Shown here: positions 20,150 to 32,600 of the stretch, in pieces | Numbering within the stretch: position 1 is the first letter of the stretch | How the letters are laid out: the number at the start of each line of letters is the position of its first letter | NCBI GenBank assembly: GCA_910589415.1 | Contig: OU342630.1 | Span: forward strand, 73,280,186 to 73,344,185 | Source of the DNA: Malachius bipustulatus | Lineage: Eukaryota > Arthropoda > Insecta > Coleoptera > Melyridae | Direction: 5' to 3' | Length of the DNA: 64,000 nt | The notes under the pieces: model-generated | The model's input: the letters and a program-made list of their open reading frames with translations, nothing else | The model's database searches: none | What the model was told of the DNA's origin: nothing | Made by a program: the position numbers and the translations under genes

Positions 20150-22286
20150 TGTTTTTTTTCCATGTCCAATTTTATCATATTGTCTTAATGGAATATAAAA
20201 CCAAATATTTTAAATAGAAAATATTTTATCTTGATCCACTCTGATATTTTCTGTTTTCAAAATAAAATAAATACCTATTATTCGCTTATTTTGTTAAATT
20301 GATATATTTTTTTGGTCGGAAATGATGCTTCCGAAGAGAAAAACGCAGGAGACCGCTTTCATGTAGAATTGATCAGACTAATCAGAAAGAATAACAGCCA
20401 ACTTGAATTCGAAAACATCTGAAATGGGATATGGAATGGTGTTTTATAAAAATGTCGATAAAGTGAGTGCTTATTTTATTAACCTTCTTGAATGTTTTGA
20501 CAACAACTGTCCTAATCTAACAAAATCCAGAGGTGTCAGTTGTAAAGAGTAGATTAAGGTAAGAAAAACCTCTTTGTAAAACAAAACAACAAATAGTGTG
20601 ACCCTGACCTGACCTATTTGTTGTTTCATTGTATTGTTGAGTATACTGTGGCCAATTTTATGGAAACCTTTTTGTGTCAGGGCCTACTCCAAAACGGATC
20701 CGTTTTCGAACACACTTTACAACTGAAAACAGTGTAATTGTATGTATAGATAAATATAGGATCAATAAAGTGAATATGTCGATATACATATACTTACACC
20801 AAGAAACAAGTGTTCATACCAAATAGAAAGTTCCAACTAAATGGCTAATATGAAAGAAATAATTACTTGTGACCTTTCAAAGGTTTAAACATTATTTTTA
20901 TAAATGTGTGCTTTCATAATGATTAGTAATAACTATGTCTAAAAAAATAGCAGGGGTCTCGTTACATGGTATCCATTGTACCAATGGGTCTTGGATAAAC
21001 AAAAAATGCCACCAAATCTCCAAATTATTCTTCATTATAACTAATCCATGCTTTGTTGTATAAGAGCGATATATGAATATGCTGTCTTGATTATCTAAAA
21101 CATCAAATAAATGATTTAGCTTGAATAGCGACTGTATAGTTAATTATTTTTTTCTACTTACAGAAACGAAGAGAGTAAAAGACAGAGTTCCAAATGCTCC
21201 TGTTGTCAAAACCACTGGTTGCATACACATAAACTGCATAATTCCGAAACTCTTTCGTAACGATATATCAGCGTCATACCATTTTGAGTCATACAAGCTT
21301 ACTGATATCTCTTCAAACTAAAAGCAATATAAATGATATAATAATTAACAAATTCTTATCTAAATTTCAACAAAATAAAATACAATATTTTATCCATCTT
21401 TTGTCTTTCTTTCGTTTCTATACCTATCCTTCATTCCAAAATCTCTCTTTGCTAATAATCAGTAATCACGATCTTGAAATTTTTATACAGTCCGTACCGC
21501 AAGAAATTAAAATCAAAAATGGAAAAAAAGAATCGTTCTAATACTAGATATCGCTCACCGGCGGCAATAGTGGCACAACTCAAAAAAAAAAAAAAAAAAT
21601 CCGTTGGATTAGTGAGTCCCAGAAAAAAACAGTTGAGGAAAAAATCTCAGTGTTTCTCTTTTGCTTTTCCTTCTTTGTCAATTGCTTTTCACAGCATGAC
21701 AACTTTTTTTTTATTTTTCAAATTTAGTATTCATTCATCGATCGATCTACCAATCAATTTCCCGTTATGTCAAATTTGTTTCGCTTTATATCAATTGATT
21801 TTTCCACACACGAACAGTAAATAAAAGAATATTTCAGGTTATATCTTTCTGTATCTGGTTCCAACTTTAGTAATTTTTAGGCAGTCGCAAAGTAGGTATA
21901 TCAACTAAGCTTAAAATTACTAAAATTATTCAACAAAAAATATCTTTTTCTATACTCTTATTGACTAATATTCCAGTTATTAGAGCTTTTTGGATGAATT
22001 ATGAAGGTTATTATTCGTAGTTATTGAATTGTTGTTCATAATACCCTGTCTTGTCCAATAACAGTTACTAGCTATTCATAATACCCGCTCGTGGACCAAT
22101 AAAAAGCTGTAAATTTGACAAACAGAGAAAAACTGTCCAAAAAACTATCCACGCGTGCGCAGTCAGTAGTCGGTACTGGAAGTTACCAAGCAGTAAAATA
22201 AATTAATACATACTTTGATCAATCTTTTTTATATAAAAAGATTGGAAAAAGACATTCGCGATTACGGCCATTATTCACTTGATGTG
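20150..22286. other. AT-rich intergenic DNA, no supported gene
   Basis: Contains a 17-18 base A-run near 21582-21599 inside the frame 21474-21824, a hairpin around 20578-20625 (ACAACAAATAG...CTATTTGTTGT), and acceptor-like sequence at 21160. None supports a gene. Confidence 0.45.
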
Positions 22287-22315
22287 CCGACGAAAACAAA
22301 ATCCGTTTTCGTCGG
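22287..22315. other. Perfect 11-bp hairpin
   Basis: CCGACGAAAAC-aaaatcc-GTTTTCGTCGG. An AT-rich hairpin CAATCTTTTT-tata-AAAAAGATTG lies just upstream (about 22220-22245). Confidence 0.7.
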
Positions 22316-22495
22316 TGCGAGCGGATGTGACTTCGCTGTGATTGTTTTGTGGGTTTTCTACTGTCTTTGATTGTTTCAAATTGTCATGGCGTGCTGTGCT
22401 GTTTCAAGTCTACTATCTGAAAATGAGTTTTCAACTTGTGGTGGTTGCAGGAGTGTCTATATTATGGTTGTGAAAATGTTAGAGAAAGTGTACAT

Positions 22496-23179
22496 ACAGG
22501 CTGTCCGGAAATTATGAGCAAAAAATTAAGGGGTGATTCTACTTGATAAAATATTGCCAAAAGTATCTATATTTTTTTTTAACTCACAAATAAGAATGTT
22601 ATAAGCCTTCAAAGTTGATTTTTTTAAATCATATATTTTTTTATAACTTTTCTTCTAGTACGAATTTTCTTCAAATTTGACACACTTGCCATTGATCCCA
22701 AAGCTGTTTCCAAAACATGCTTTGGTATTGTTGCAGAATGATCATAATTATTTATGGTGATCAATTTTAGCGCAAGCAAATTGACTCGGTTACAGGTCAT
22801 TTTATCGTGATAGACAAAGAGGACCTTTTCCAAATATTTCTTTATGTTCTTCAATTGTGTATCTTTGAAACTCAGAAAAAAATATTACGAAAAAAGTTAT
22901 AGGCCTTTTTTGAAGGTCAAGGGCAATTAAGGCCTCTTGATTTAGAGGGATTCAAATCTAATTTGGACCAAGGATGCATTAGCAACATCAGTGACAAGTG
23001 TGTAAAATTTTAAGAAAATCCGTATATTAGAAAAAAAGTTATAAAGAAATATTGATTTAAAAAAGGTTATAACTTTCTTATTTGTGAGTTTACGAAAAAA
23101 ATTTTTAGATACTTTTGGCAATATTTTATCAAGTAGAATTAGCTCCTTAATTTTTACGCATAATTTCCGGACACCCTGT
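22496..23179. mobile_element. Foldback MITE, ends ACAGG(C/G)TGTCCGG
   Basis: The first about 110 bases (ACAGGCTGTCCGGAAATTAT, ACTTGATAAAATATTGCC, AACTCACAAATAAG) return inverted at the right end (…GGCAATATTTTATCAAGT…, CCGGACACCCTGT). The interior of about 450 bp is non-coding. It belongs to the set of elements here ending in ACAGGGTG. Confidence 0.85.
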
Positions 23180-23607
23180 GTAGGAGAAAATATTCAGCTG
23201 AGGGGAAATTAACATTTATCAGGTGTTTTATTTGTCGTGCTAAACGTCTACTGATAACAATAATAATTGATGAATGTAAACTGAAGGCTGCCGAGTCTTT
23301 GTCCTTTTGGCATGTGTATCGTCTGCACCCAAATACTTACTATATGTAGAGAAGAGGTACTGAATTATCTCAAGGTGAGTAGCGAATTGATGGAGTCCCT
23401 AAATTCAACGCATCTTGAGTAGTACTCATGATTCGAGATCTCGGTATAGGATACGGATGAGCTAAAACTGACGGACGTAAAGCTGTGGCCAAGTGGGACG
23501 AGGATAAACCGGTTTTTTTGTATCCTGGAGGCGTGTGTGGTTCTCGGGCTGTGGGTAGCTTGGGTATACATGACGATCGGGTAATGTCTGATGTATATGG
23601 GCACATT

Positions 23608-25393
23608 ATGACTTTGACAGGAAAAAATATAACTTTTCATTTGAATGTTCAGTTTCTGAGCAAGAAAATTAATGCACTGTTGTTTGTTCTGAAGAGATTC
23701 AAGATTGATCTATTGTGTCTGAGTGAGCATTGGTGCTGTGAAAAAAAGGTTGTTAAGGGTTAAACTTCCGGATTTCACTCTGCGGTCTGCATATATTATC
23801 GGGAGGCGGGTCGGCACGCGACTGTGGCGATATTTAGAGAGGGCACGGTTGGCCGGGAGGTTGACTTGGAGAGACTGACTTGAGTATTTCTCGCAGAGTT
23901 TGCTGGGTTTGAGTTGCATTAGTTGGGCTGTGTGGTCGTTGTGGCTTACTGGTCGCCATCTTATGGTTCATTCGAGTTTTTTTTTTAGTGCAGCTTGACA
24001 AAATATTGAAAATCGTGTTCGAAAAATACAAAAGGATTATCATTGTGGGAGACTTCAATCGTGCTTCAGATAAGCATCCAGCCGACCTATCACGTACTTG
24101 GGTGTATAATTGAGTCATATAATTAGTAGAGAACAATAATTGATGGGCACACTAGAGGGTTACTCGATAAATTACCAGATCGCTACTTGATAATATTATC
24201 TACATAAATTTTGGACATGGTGATTATGAGGCCGGTATCTATGATCCTGCTGTTTCTGACCACGCTGGTCAATTTATTGCGGTTAATGATGTGGTTTCGA
24301 AAATCATTAACTCAATATCTAAAAAGCGGATAGTCTCTGGCGGATAAACTTTGCAGGTTGAGGGGCGTGCTGTCTGATTTTGATTGAGACGATCTTGGTT
24401 TGCGTGAACGAAATTGCGATGGAGCGGTGGGGGTTCTTATTGGGTTTTTAGCCAGATGTATGTCCGAGTGTGGAGTCTTGCGACTAGTAAGTGTCGGCCA
24501 AGGGGTAGCTTCGTCGTCAGTGAGGTGGTTTAACCAAGAACTGAGCAATATGCGAAATACTCTAGGGGCAGTGAAGACTGTTGCGGATGTTACTCAGAGT
24601 GTTCAAGACTATGAGATTTACAAAGATGTACAAGAGACTTATAAGTTGTTTGAGACAAATAACTGAGACTAAAAGAACAGTTTAAAAAAATTAATTAGTA
24701 ACGCAAATAATACGCAAAAATTTTGCTTTTATCTGAACTTAATTAACAAGGAAGTTAACCTGAAAAAAACGCTAAGGAATTGTTCCGAAATTTCGGTTGA
24801 TGAATGTAATCATTATATTTTACTAATGTTGTGTTGCAGACAGAATCTCGGGTGGCCAAAATACTAATGCAGGTTGCGACGATATTAGTTCTTATAAAAT
24901 AGACGCGAACTTCTGCGGATCCATTTACATTGACCGTTTGACTTCCTGTGAGGGGGCTGATATTAGATTATTACGGCATAAATGCTAAGTTATTAAAGTT
25001 TGTTTGTGGTGAGATTGTGGAGCTTTTGACGGGGATGTTGAATTAGTGCTTGAGGTAGGGTATATTTCCGAGTTCTCTGAAACTTATCTAAGTTTCTAAT
25101 CTTAATAAAATTATACCAGTTCCCAAAAAAGGAGACCCAAAAAATCTGGATAATTATCGTCCCATTGCTGTTTCTCCAATAATAGGTAAGGTTTTCGAGA
25201 TTGTTATCAAGAGAAGGCTTGAAAGCTATCTGTGTAGATTCAAAATTTTTAATACTCATCAATTTGGTTTCATTAAGAGGAGCACTACTGTTGATGCTGT
25301 GCTCAGGCTGATAGAAAATGCTGTTGATGACTGTAATTCAGGCCTACGTACCATGATTACTCTGTGTGACCTAACTAAAGCATTTGATTGATA
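23608..25393 (+). pseudogene. Decayed LINE (endonuclease and RT fragments)
   Basis: The start reads FHLNVQFLSKKINALL and IDLLCLSEHW (about 23630-23735), the opening of an APE endonuclease. RT pieces appear in frame at 25099-25390: KIIPVPKKGDPKNLDNYRP, IAVSPIIGKVFEIVIKRRL, HQFGFIKRSTTVDAVLRLI, and LCDLTKAFD followed by a stop in place of the next residue. Several stops and shifts lie between. It is plus-strand and distinct from the intact LINE. Its 5' part may extend back to 22386, interrupted by the MITE at 22496. Confidence 0.8.
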
Positions 25394-26524
25394 TTGTGTC
25401 ACGATCGTTATCTTGCTGAATAAATTGAGGATGTATACTTTATTTTTTATTTAGATGGACTTGCTAGTCAAACAGCTGTCAAGTTGGTATCCTGTTTTAT
25501 CTCTAAACAGTAATTTTGATATTCTCTGATGGTTGCCTGTTTCCTTAACCTTGACAAAAAATTTACGTTGTGACTATATAGAGTTACGGCAACACTCCCG
25601 ACTCGGGTACAGGCTATGACGTCACCTGCAAAACATATTTCCTTGTTGCACTGTTATAAAATGTAAATTTAAAAATTTTAACTAATTTTTTTTTAAATAG
25701 TTCATTTCTAGTAGTTATTCATCTTTTGAGCATAAATTTAACTGTTGTTTAGCATGACTTTAAACTGACAAATTAAATTAAATTAATAAAATGCTGAAGC
25801 AGAGGTAAATTTATTTCAAAAGAAAGAAAAGAATGAATGTTCAAATGCTATGAACAATCATTCTTCTTATTAGAAGATGTTTTCCCAAATCAAACAACAA
25901 TACAAAGCAATCAGATTCCTTGAAATATCTAGAGATAAATTCTTAAAAAATGATTGAATAATGTAAGTACCTATTTGTCAATAAATCTCCTATATTCAAT
26001 ATTTTTACAGAAAATTAAGAAGGGAAGAGTATAATCCTATGTACATAAGACTTGTAAAGTAAATAGGTGCTTACACGTATAAATTCCTCTAAAAATTTTT
26101 AGTCTACATATGAAAAAATTGCGTTTAGGTATAGTTTTTTGTATTTTGAATTTTGAAATGAAATGACATCTCATAAGTAATACACATAACCTAAATTAGT
26201 TTAGGAACTATTCTAGTGACTATTCTAGTAACAACTATATCACCATAACCAACCTAATCAGTTTTGTTGTCAATCGTTCCCGTAGAATTTTGACTTGGTG
26301 GAATCCATCTAAATAAAAAATAAGGTATATGTAGTGGTTTCGAGAAAATTGGAAAACAGAGACGCGAACGTTACATGGGTGGGTGTTTTTCGATTGGGGA
26401 ATCTTTTATGGTATTCTCTTGCAGCTGATTTTGAATTTCCATTGCAGAAACCATACACAAACATAATGTCTGCGTATTCGTTAGTGAAATGTGTTATTAG
26501 TGAAATAATTTGTGATTACTATAC
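25394..26524. other. AT-rich DNA, no gene seen
   Basis: No domain, repeat family or RNA gene recognised. The frame 26334-26564 runs into the palindrome and is unsupported. Confidence 0.4.
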
Positions 26525-28202
26525 AGGGTTACTGGTAACTGGATACATTCCTTTGGTGATCTGATAAAACAAGAGGTAAGAAGTAAATTAACCCCAACAT
26601 GCACTATACAAAACTCAATAGATTTTGAGATATTTCGATTTTCAACTTTTCTTAAAAAAATGGTTTCAAATGTCTTGAAATGTAATTTTCAAAAAATCTA
26701 CTTTAACTTTTTGATTTTTTTTTTGCTGGAATACTTGTCCAATACTATGCTTCCTTCTGGATTAAAAAATATCCTGAGGTATTTCGATCGTGTGAAAATT
26801 TCAAAGAAAAACTTTCACAAACTATTTTTTTTAAATAAGATTTCAAAGTTTTTACAAGTTATTTTCGCAAAATTGTCAAGGCAACTTGCGTACAAATTGT
26901 TTTAAAAACTTCCCTAGTGTAGTAGCTATCTAACAAGGTACGAATCTTGTACAAGAATAACAGAATCTCCCCGCTATGTACCGTTACCGAGGAACAAATC
27001 CTTAAATCGGGACGTTTTAAAAAAAATACGGCCCTGAACGGAGGTCTTAAAATTCTCGGATCCGGCCCATCTTCAACAGGTCGTATTTGGGGGTCCCGAG
27101 CTTCGTCCCTACCAAGTTTCGTCCCGATCGGTAAAACTTTCAGACACTAAGAGTGTTTCCTAGGCTATTCCCGAAAAATCCCTAAATTCCCGAAAAAATG
27201 ACACTTTCCTGGAACGGATCCCGCTCATTTTCAATGGGCATCGTGCCACGGTGCGCCTCTTCAATCGAGCCAAATTTCAACTTTCCCACATGAAAACTGG
27301 CGGCTCTAGAGTGTTTCCTAGCAAAGTCACAGAAGTTTCGTAAGTATACGTATTCTTGCGCCCGAAAAATGTCTGTCTGTCGGTCAGTCTGTCTGTGACT
27401 TTGCTAGGAAACACTCTAGAGCCGCCAGTTTTCATGTGGGAAAGTTGAAATTTGGCTCGATTGAAGAGGCGCACCGTGGCACGATGCCTATTGAAAATGA
27501 GCGGGATCCGTTCCCGGGAAGTGTCATTTTTTCGGGAATTTCGGGATTTTTCGGGAATAGCCTAGTAATAGCCACTCTAAGTGTCTGAAAGTTTTACCGA
27601 TCGGGACGAAACTTGGTAGGGACGAAGCTCGTGACCCCCAAATACGACCTATTGAAAATGGACCGGATCCGAGAATTTTAAGACCCCCGTTCAGGGCCGT
27701 ATTTTTTTTAAAACGTCCCGACTTAGGGATTTGTTCCTCGGTAACGGTACATAGCGGGGAGATTCTGTTATTCTTGTACAAGATTCGTACCTTGTTAGAT
27801 AGCTACTACACTAGGGAAGTTTTTAAAACAATTTGTACGCAAGGTGCCTTGACAATTTTGCGAAAATAACTTGTAAAAACTTTTAAACCTTATTTAAAAA
27901 AAATAGTTTGTGAAAGTTTTTCTTTGAAATTTTCACACGATCGAAATACCTCAGGATATTTTTTATTCCAGAAGGAAGCATAGTATTGGACAAGTATTCC
28001 AGCAAAAAAAAATCAAAAAGTTAAAGTAGATTTTTTGAAAATTACATTTCAAGACATCTGAAACCATTTTTTTAAGAAAAGTTGAAAATCGAAATATCTC
28101 AAAATCTATTGAGTTTTGTATAGTGCATGTTGGGGTTAATTTACTCCTTACCTCTTGTTTTATCAGATCACCAAAGGAATGTATCCAGTTACCAGTAACC
28201 CT
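26525..28202. repeat. 1.68-kb near-perfect palindrome
   Basis: The left arm 26525-27332 and the right arm 27393-28202 are inverse copies, matching base for base over most of about 808 bp, with a 60-base spacer (27333-27392) that includes GTCTGTCTGTCGGTCAGTCT. The outer end is AGGGTTACTGGTAACTGG. No transposase is present. Transcription through it would give a hairpin with an about 800-bp stem. Confidence 0.95.
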
Positions 28203-28930
28203 AAAAATTTTGTAGTTGACCCCCGATTTCCCAGTAATAAAGCTTGGCCTTTTGTCAAAAATTTTCCCCACAGAAACAAGTAAAAAAATTAATTTGAAGG
28301 AATTCAGACGAACATTAAGTAAAATATGTCTGCTCGAAAATGATAGTCTACTGAGAAAATTTACTTTTACATTTTTTTTAGAGACGGTTTGGGTGTGCCG
28401 TTCGAGGAATTGAGGAATGATTTCCGTAGAGTTTTTTCTTAACTTTTCGAATTCGATGACAGTTTTTCAGAAGCATCGTCAGAAAATTAACTTTTTCAAC
28501 AAAGACCATGGGGGCAAAAAATTTCAATTCCGGTCCTGGATTTTTAATTAAATCAGAAGGTGGTTTTGATAAGTTTCCGGAATGCACCATCCCTGGTAAA
28601 TTTCGACAAAATATCTTCAACCGTTTCATAAATATCGCCTATCAAAGTTTTGTACTTGAGACATAAAACACTCTGTAACTTCGTAACCAATCACAAAATT
28701 TTTTCTTTCTTTTGTGGTTTTCGACCGGCCTTGAAGTCCACTTATCACCATTGGTCTATGTAAGGTCACTCATGAATCACCCTGTATCTAATATTGTAAT
28801 TTAATTGTATTTTTTGCTACTACTGATAAATGTAGTGTAAATAATTGATTTGTCAAAGATGGAGTAGACTAATTTGGTCTGCTACATCAACTGGTTCCAA
28901 ATAAATAAATAAAAAAAAATAAATATACGC
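28203..28930. other. Repeat-like DNA ending in a LINE-type tail
   Basis: TCACCCTGTAT at about 28779-28789 is another inverted ACAGGGTGA end and could pair with TACAGGG at 26522 just outside the palindrome. 28790-28925 finishes in AAATAAATAAATAAAAAAAA, like a retroelement 3' end. No coding frame is supported. Confidence 0.4.
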
Positions 28931-29140
28931 ATCATCTCGTGAATATTGGCTTCATAATCGCTCATATAATAATATACTATTTTTTTTTGTCAAAAGATGA
29001 TTATAGGCGAAATTTGACGTTTTTAAATTTAAATTCATTCTATTACGCTTATCTGACAGGTAGTAAAACAAAAACTAAAAGGAAAAACGACCCTGACAAT
29101 CAAATTTATGTTTTCAACCCCTATTTTGTAGAATCTCTGC

Positions 29141-29317
29141 ATACTGATGGATGATTTAAACTTTACACGTATTTCGCTACTTTTAAAATAGCATCTTCAG
29201 ACGTATGTAAATAAAATTATTAATTATAAAATTATCAATAATTTTTTTTAAATACGTCTGAACATGCTACTTTAAAAGTAGTGAAACACGTGTAGCGTTT
29301 ATAGTATCCATCAATAT
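29141..29317. mobile_element. 177-bp hairpin MITE
   Basis: The left arm ATACTGATGGATGATTTAAA...ACGTATGTAAA is inverted at the right (…ATCCATCAATAT), giving about 70-bp arms around an AT-rich loop. It lies just downstream of the receptor gene exons. Confidence 0.8.
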
Positions 29318-29633
29318 AGTACAGTATAATTTCTTAAAACATTAGTGTTTTATTTATCATCCGTCACCTTGACAATATTTTGACCAGCTTTCGCGTCAAA
29401 TTATTTATTTGTTTCGTTCAATTCTCATCTTCATGATTTTCGTCAAGTAACATTACGTTCTAATGTTTAGGACACGATTGAGTTAAATATGAGTCAGCTA
29501 GAAGCAGTAGGACTGTTTATGATGATGTAAATATTTTGATGATTTTTTACACTTCTTAACAGCTACCCTATACTGTTATGTTTACTAAACTAAGCAATAC
29601 TAACTTATAAAGTAAATAATTAATTGAACTAAC

Positions 29634-32600
29634 CACGCCTTTGATCTTCTCGCCAGACAAGCATGCTAATAACAAGGCAAAAAGCCATGCAAAAAAAAAC
29701 ATCGCATCTGCCACCACTTCGAGGGTAAATTCTTCAGTAATTCTCTGAAAAAAAAAGTGACAAAAAGTTTATTGGCAATTCGACTTTCATAACACAGATC
29801 CGCGGATTACTTACTTTTAATATTAGGTTTGAATATAAACCTAAAATTATTGCTGTTACAGTAAAATGGACCAACATGATAGGGCTGAGAGTTGAATCCA
29901 TTACATGTGCTTGTCTAGAAAATAACAAGAATGATCAAGTGCAATCACTTTATTCCCACATTGACTTACTCGTAAGCTATTTTGTGCATCTGAACACATT
30001 CTAGAAAGTTAGCTGCTTGAATACTCCTCGACTCGGAATCGAACATTACAACCAACTTGCTGTTTAAATGCTGAACTCGAACTACTATATAAGAGCACAT
30101 TTCATAAATCATGTAAGCACCTTCAGCAATTCCTCCAAATATGTAATATGCGAATACGAATTGAACCGCCATCCAAAAGAATTTCAGCCACGAAGAATCA
30201 ACACCGAAAAGCCATGCGACAGGTACATACGCTTTGCATAGGACTTCAAATCTGAATTCTTGTGTGGATTTTCTGCAATTATCTTTGTTTAAAATAGCAA
30301 GAACTTGCTTACTTGTGAAACAGCAGATTATGTAGATATAACATATAAAGGCTAGCAAATTTACGCGATAACGCTCTTTGGAAAGATTTGCTGGTATACC
30401 ATATTCTGAATGTTTCGGAGTATTCTCTGTTAACCAGAGAAGATGATGTTGTACGTGTATAGATATTAGGAAAGCCGCAGATACCCCTAGCAAACAGAGA
30501 GTATCTGCTAACGTTGAGCTCATTTGCATCCATTTCTTGTCTGAAAAAGACACCTTTGAGGATTTATGATTATGTAAGTATCTAAGTATACTAAATCATA
30601 AAAAAATCAAGGAAGAATTCCCATCGGTAGACGTCCTTCCCTAGGGCCAAAGGTCCTCGGACTGGATCACGTCGACTTCCGGGAATTTTGAAACGGTACC
30701 AACCATTTTACTCAAATACTTTATCAGACTACTTTTTGTGGATATCTTACTCCCACAAAAATGTCAGCCCCCTAGATTGAAAACTACGACTAGAACCCTC
30801 ATGCACGGTTTTTTGGAAAGTTGAAGGGACACCCTGTAGAAGTCACGCGATTTTAGGATTTTTTTTAACGAAAGTCAAACGTCATTCCAAAGTTTGACAA
30901 GGGTCTTCAAAATTTCGTCCATAATCTTGAAAGATAAAGCTACAGGAGTGTTTTAAAAATCGAAAACTCCTGATTTTGGAGAAATAAATTGCTTTGTTTT
31001 TCAATATTAAGTAATTAAGTAAAAAGAAGAAGTTTGTTTGGGCTCTAGGGCTTATACTATCTATTAGATAATACTAATATCAAGCCTGATTGATTTGTCA
31101 AACCGCAAAAGGCTATAAAACCCCGCCGGGGGTCTTGTCTTATTAGAGCGACAGCTTCTCTATTGTTGGTAGTTTCCGTCACTCACACAGATGTCACTAC
31201 GGCTGTGAACATTCGGGATAAGTGTATACTGATCTTAAGCTGGAAGTAGACAATCACAATTGTTGATATGACATGCCGATGAGCTCTAATATGTGCGAAA
31301 TGGTCATCCATGTCTTCAACAGTGTTTTTGTCTGCTTTTGGCTTGAGATCAGTAGGTATTACTTATCTATGAGCCCTAGAACCCAGACAACCTTCTTCTT
31401 TTTACTTAACATATTATATGAAATGTTGAAAATTATATTGGGATTGCAACCATTTACACAGGTTTACTCGTTTTTCTTTTTAATAAACCCAAGCTTTCGA
31501 GCATTTCTTTAGCTCTTGGTCAGGGGTAAGAAATTGAGTTAATGTGAAGATGTTACTACGTTAATCATTTTCGTGGAGAAGTGAAAGGTAAAACATTCAA
31601 ATATGAACTGAACCAAATAAAAATTAAATAACATAAGTTTATCCGCAAAAGGTGTAAAATAATTGAGAAGTTTTACATTTTTCATGAATAATTTTTTTCT
31701 AAATTTCTGAAAGATGTCAATTTCAATTATTTTACACCTTTGTTAACTAATGATTTGATGCTTTCCATGTTGATTTTTACAGGCAAAAATGTTGATTTCC
31801 ATGTGCAGTAACAGGTAAATTATTTTTGAAGACAATGATTTCTGACTTATCTACGTTAAGTGAGATGTTGTTCAGATTGAAGTAGTCATTTACTTTGTGA
31901 AGCATTTTTTCGAGTCTACTAATGGCGGTTGGAATGACGTATTTTGTGCTATGTATGTAAAGCGTGGTGTCATCTGCATAAAAAGCCCTGTTTATTTTTG
32001 ATAATTCTGGAAAGTCGTGAATGTAAATCAAAAAAAGCAGGGGACCCAGTACACTACCCTGTGGGACTTCTGCGGGTATGGTTTTTGGTGGTGAAAAGGT
32101 GTCGCCTATGTTAACTGAAAATATTCTTTGGGACAAGTAATTTTTTATTATTTTGGTTAGGTGGACTGAAACATCGAGCTTGTCACATTTATAAAGAAGG
32201 TTGTCATTCCACACGATGTCAAATGCTTACTGAATGTCAAGAGAAGCCAGTAGGGTGTGCTAGTTTCTTTTGAGAGCATTTTTGATGTCGTGTGTTATTC
32301 TGTGTAGTTGATTTATTACTGAATGCTTGAATCTGAAGCCAAACTGTTCATCGGGAAGGTGATTTTTAACGCTCGATATTAGTCTTCTGTAAGTTAGTCT
32401 TTCGAAAATTTTGCTCAATGCGGAGAGAAGGCTGATAGGTCGGTAATTTGAGGGGGAACTTTGTTTGGGTTTTGGCGGGTTTGGGAAAAGGTAGAATGTT
32501 TGCATGCTTCCAGGTGGTGGGAACATAGGAGTTTGATAGGCATTTGTTGAAAATTATTAGGATTTGTTTAATGGATTGTCGGGGAAAATTTTTTATCAGG

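Noticed and set aside
21474..21824. 116-codon ORF containing KKKKKK
   Set aside because: Crosses a genomic A-run and has no recognisable domain.
22386..22495. Possible PHD-like Cys-rich start (CGGC) of a LINE ORF1
   Set aside because: Only about 30 residues before a MITE; too few Cys/His to call a zinc finger.
28939..29154. 71-codon ORF downstream of the receptor gene
   Set aside because: Wrong strand for the missing receptor exon, no domain, overlaps the MITE at 29141.
31177..31512. 79-codon ORF with hydrophobic segments near 31273-31512
   Set aside because: Lies across a foldback element in the receptor intron on the opposite strand; hydrophobicity reflects T-rich DNA.
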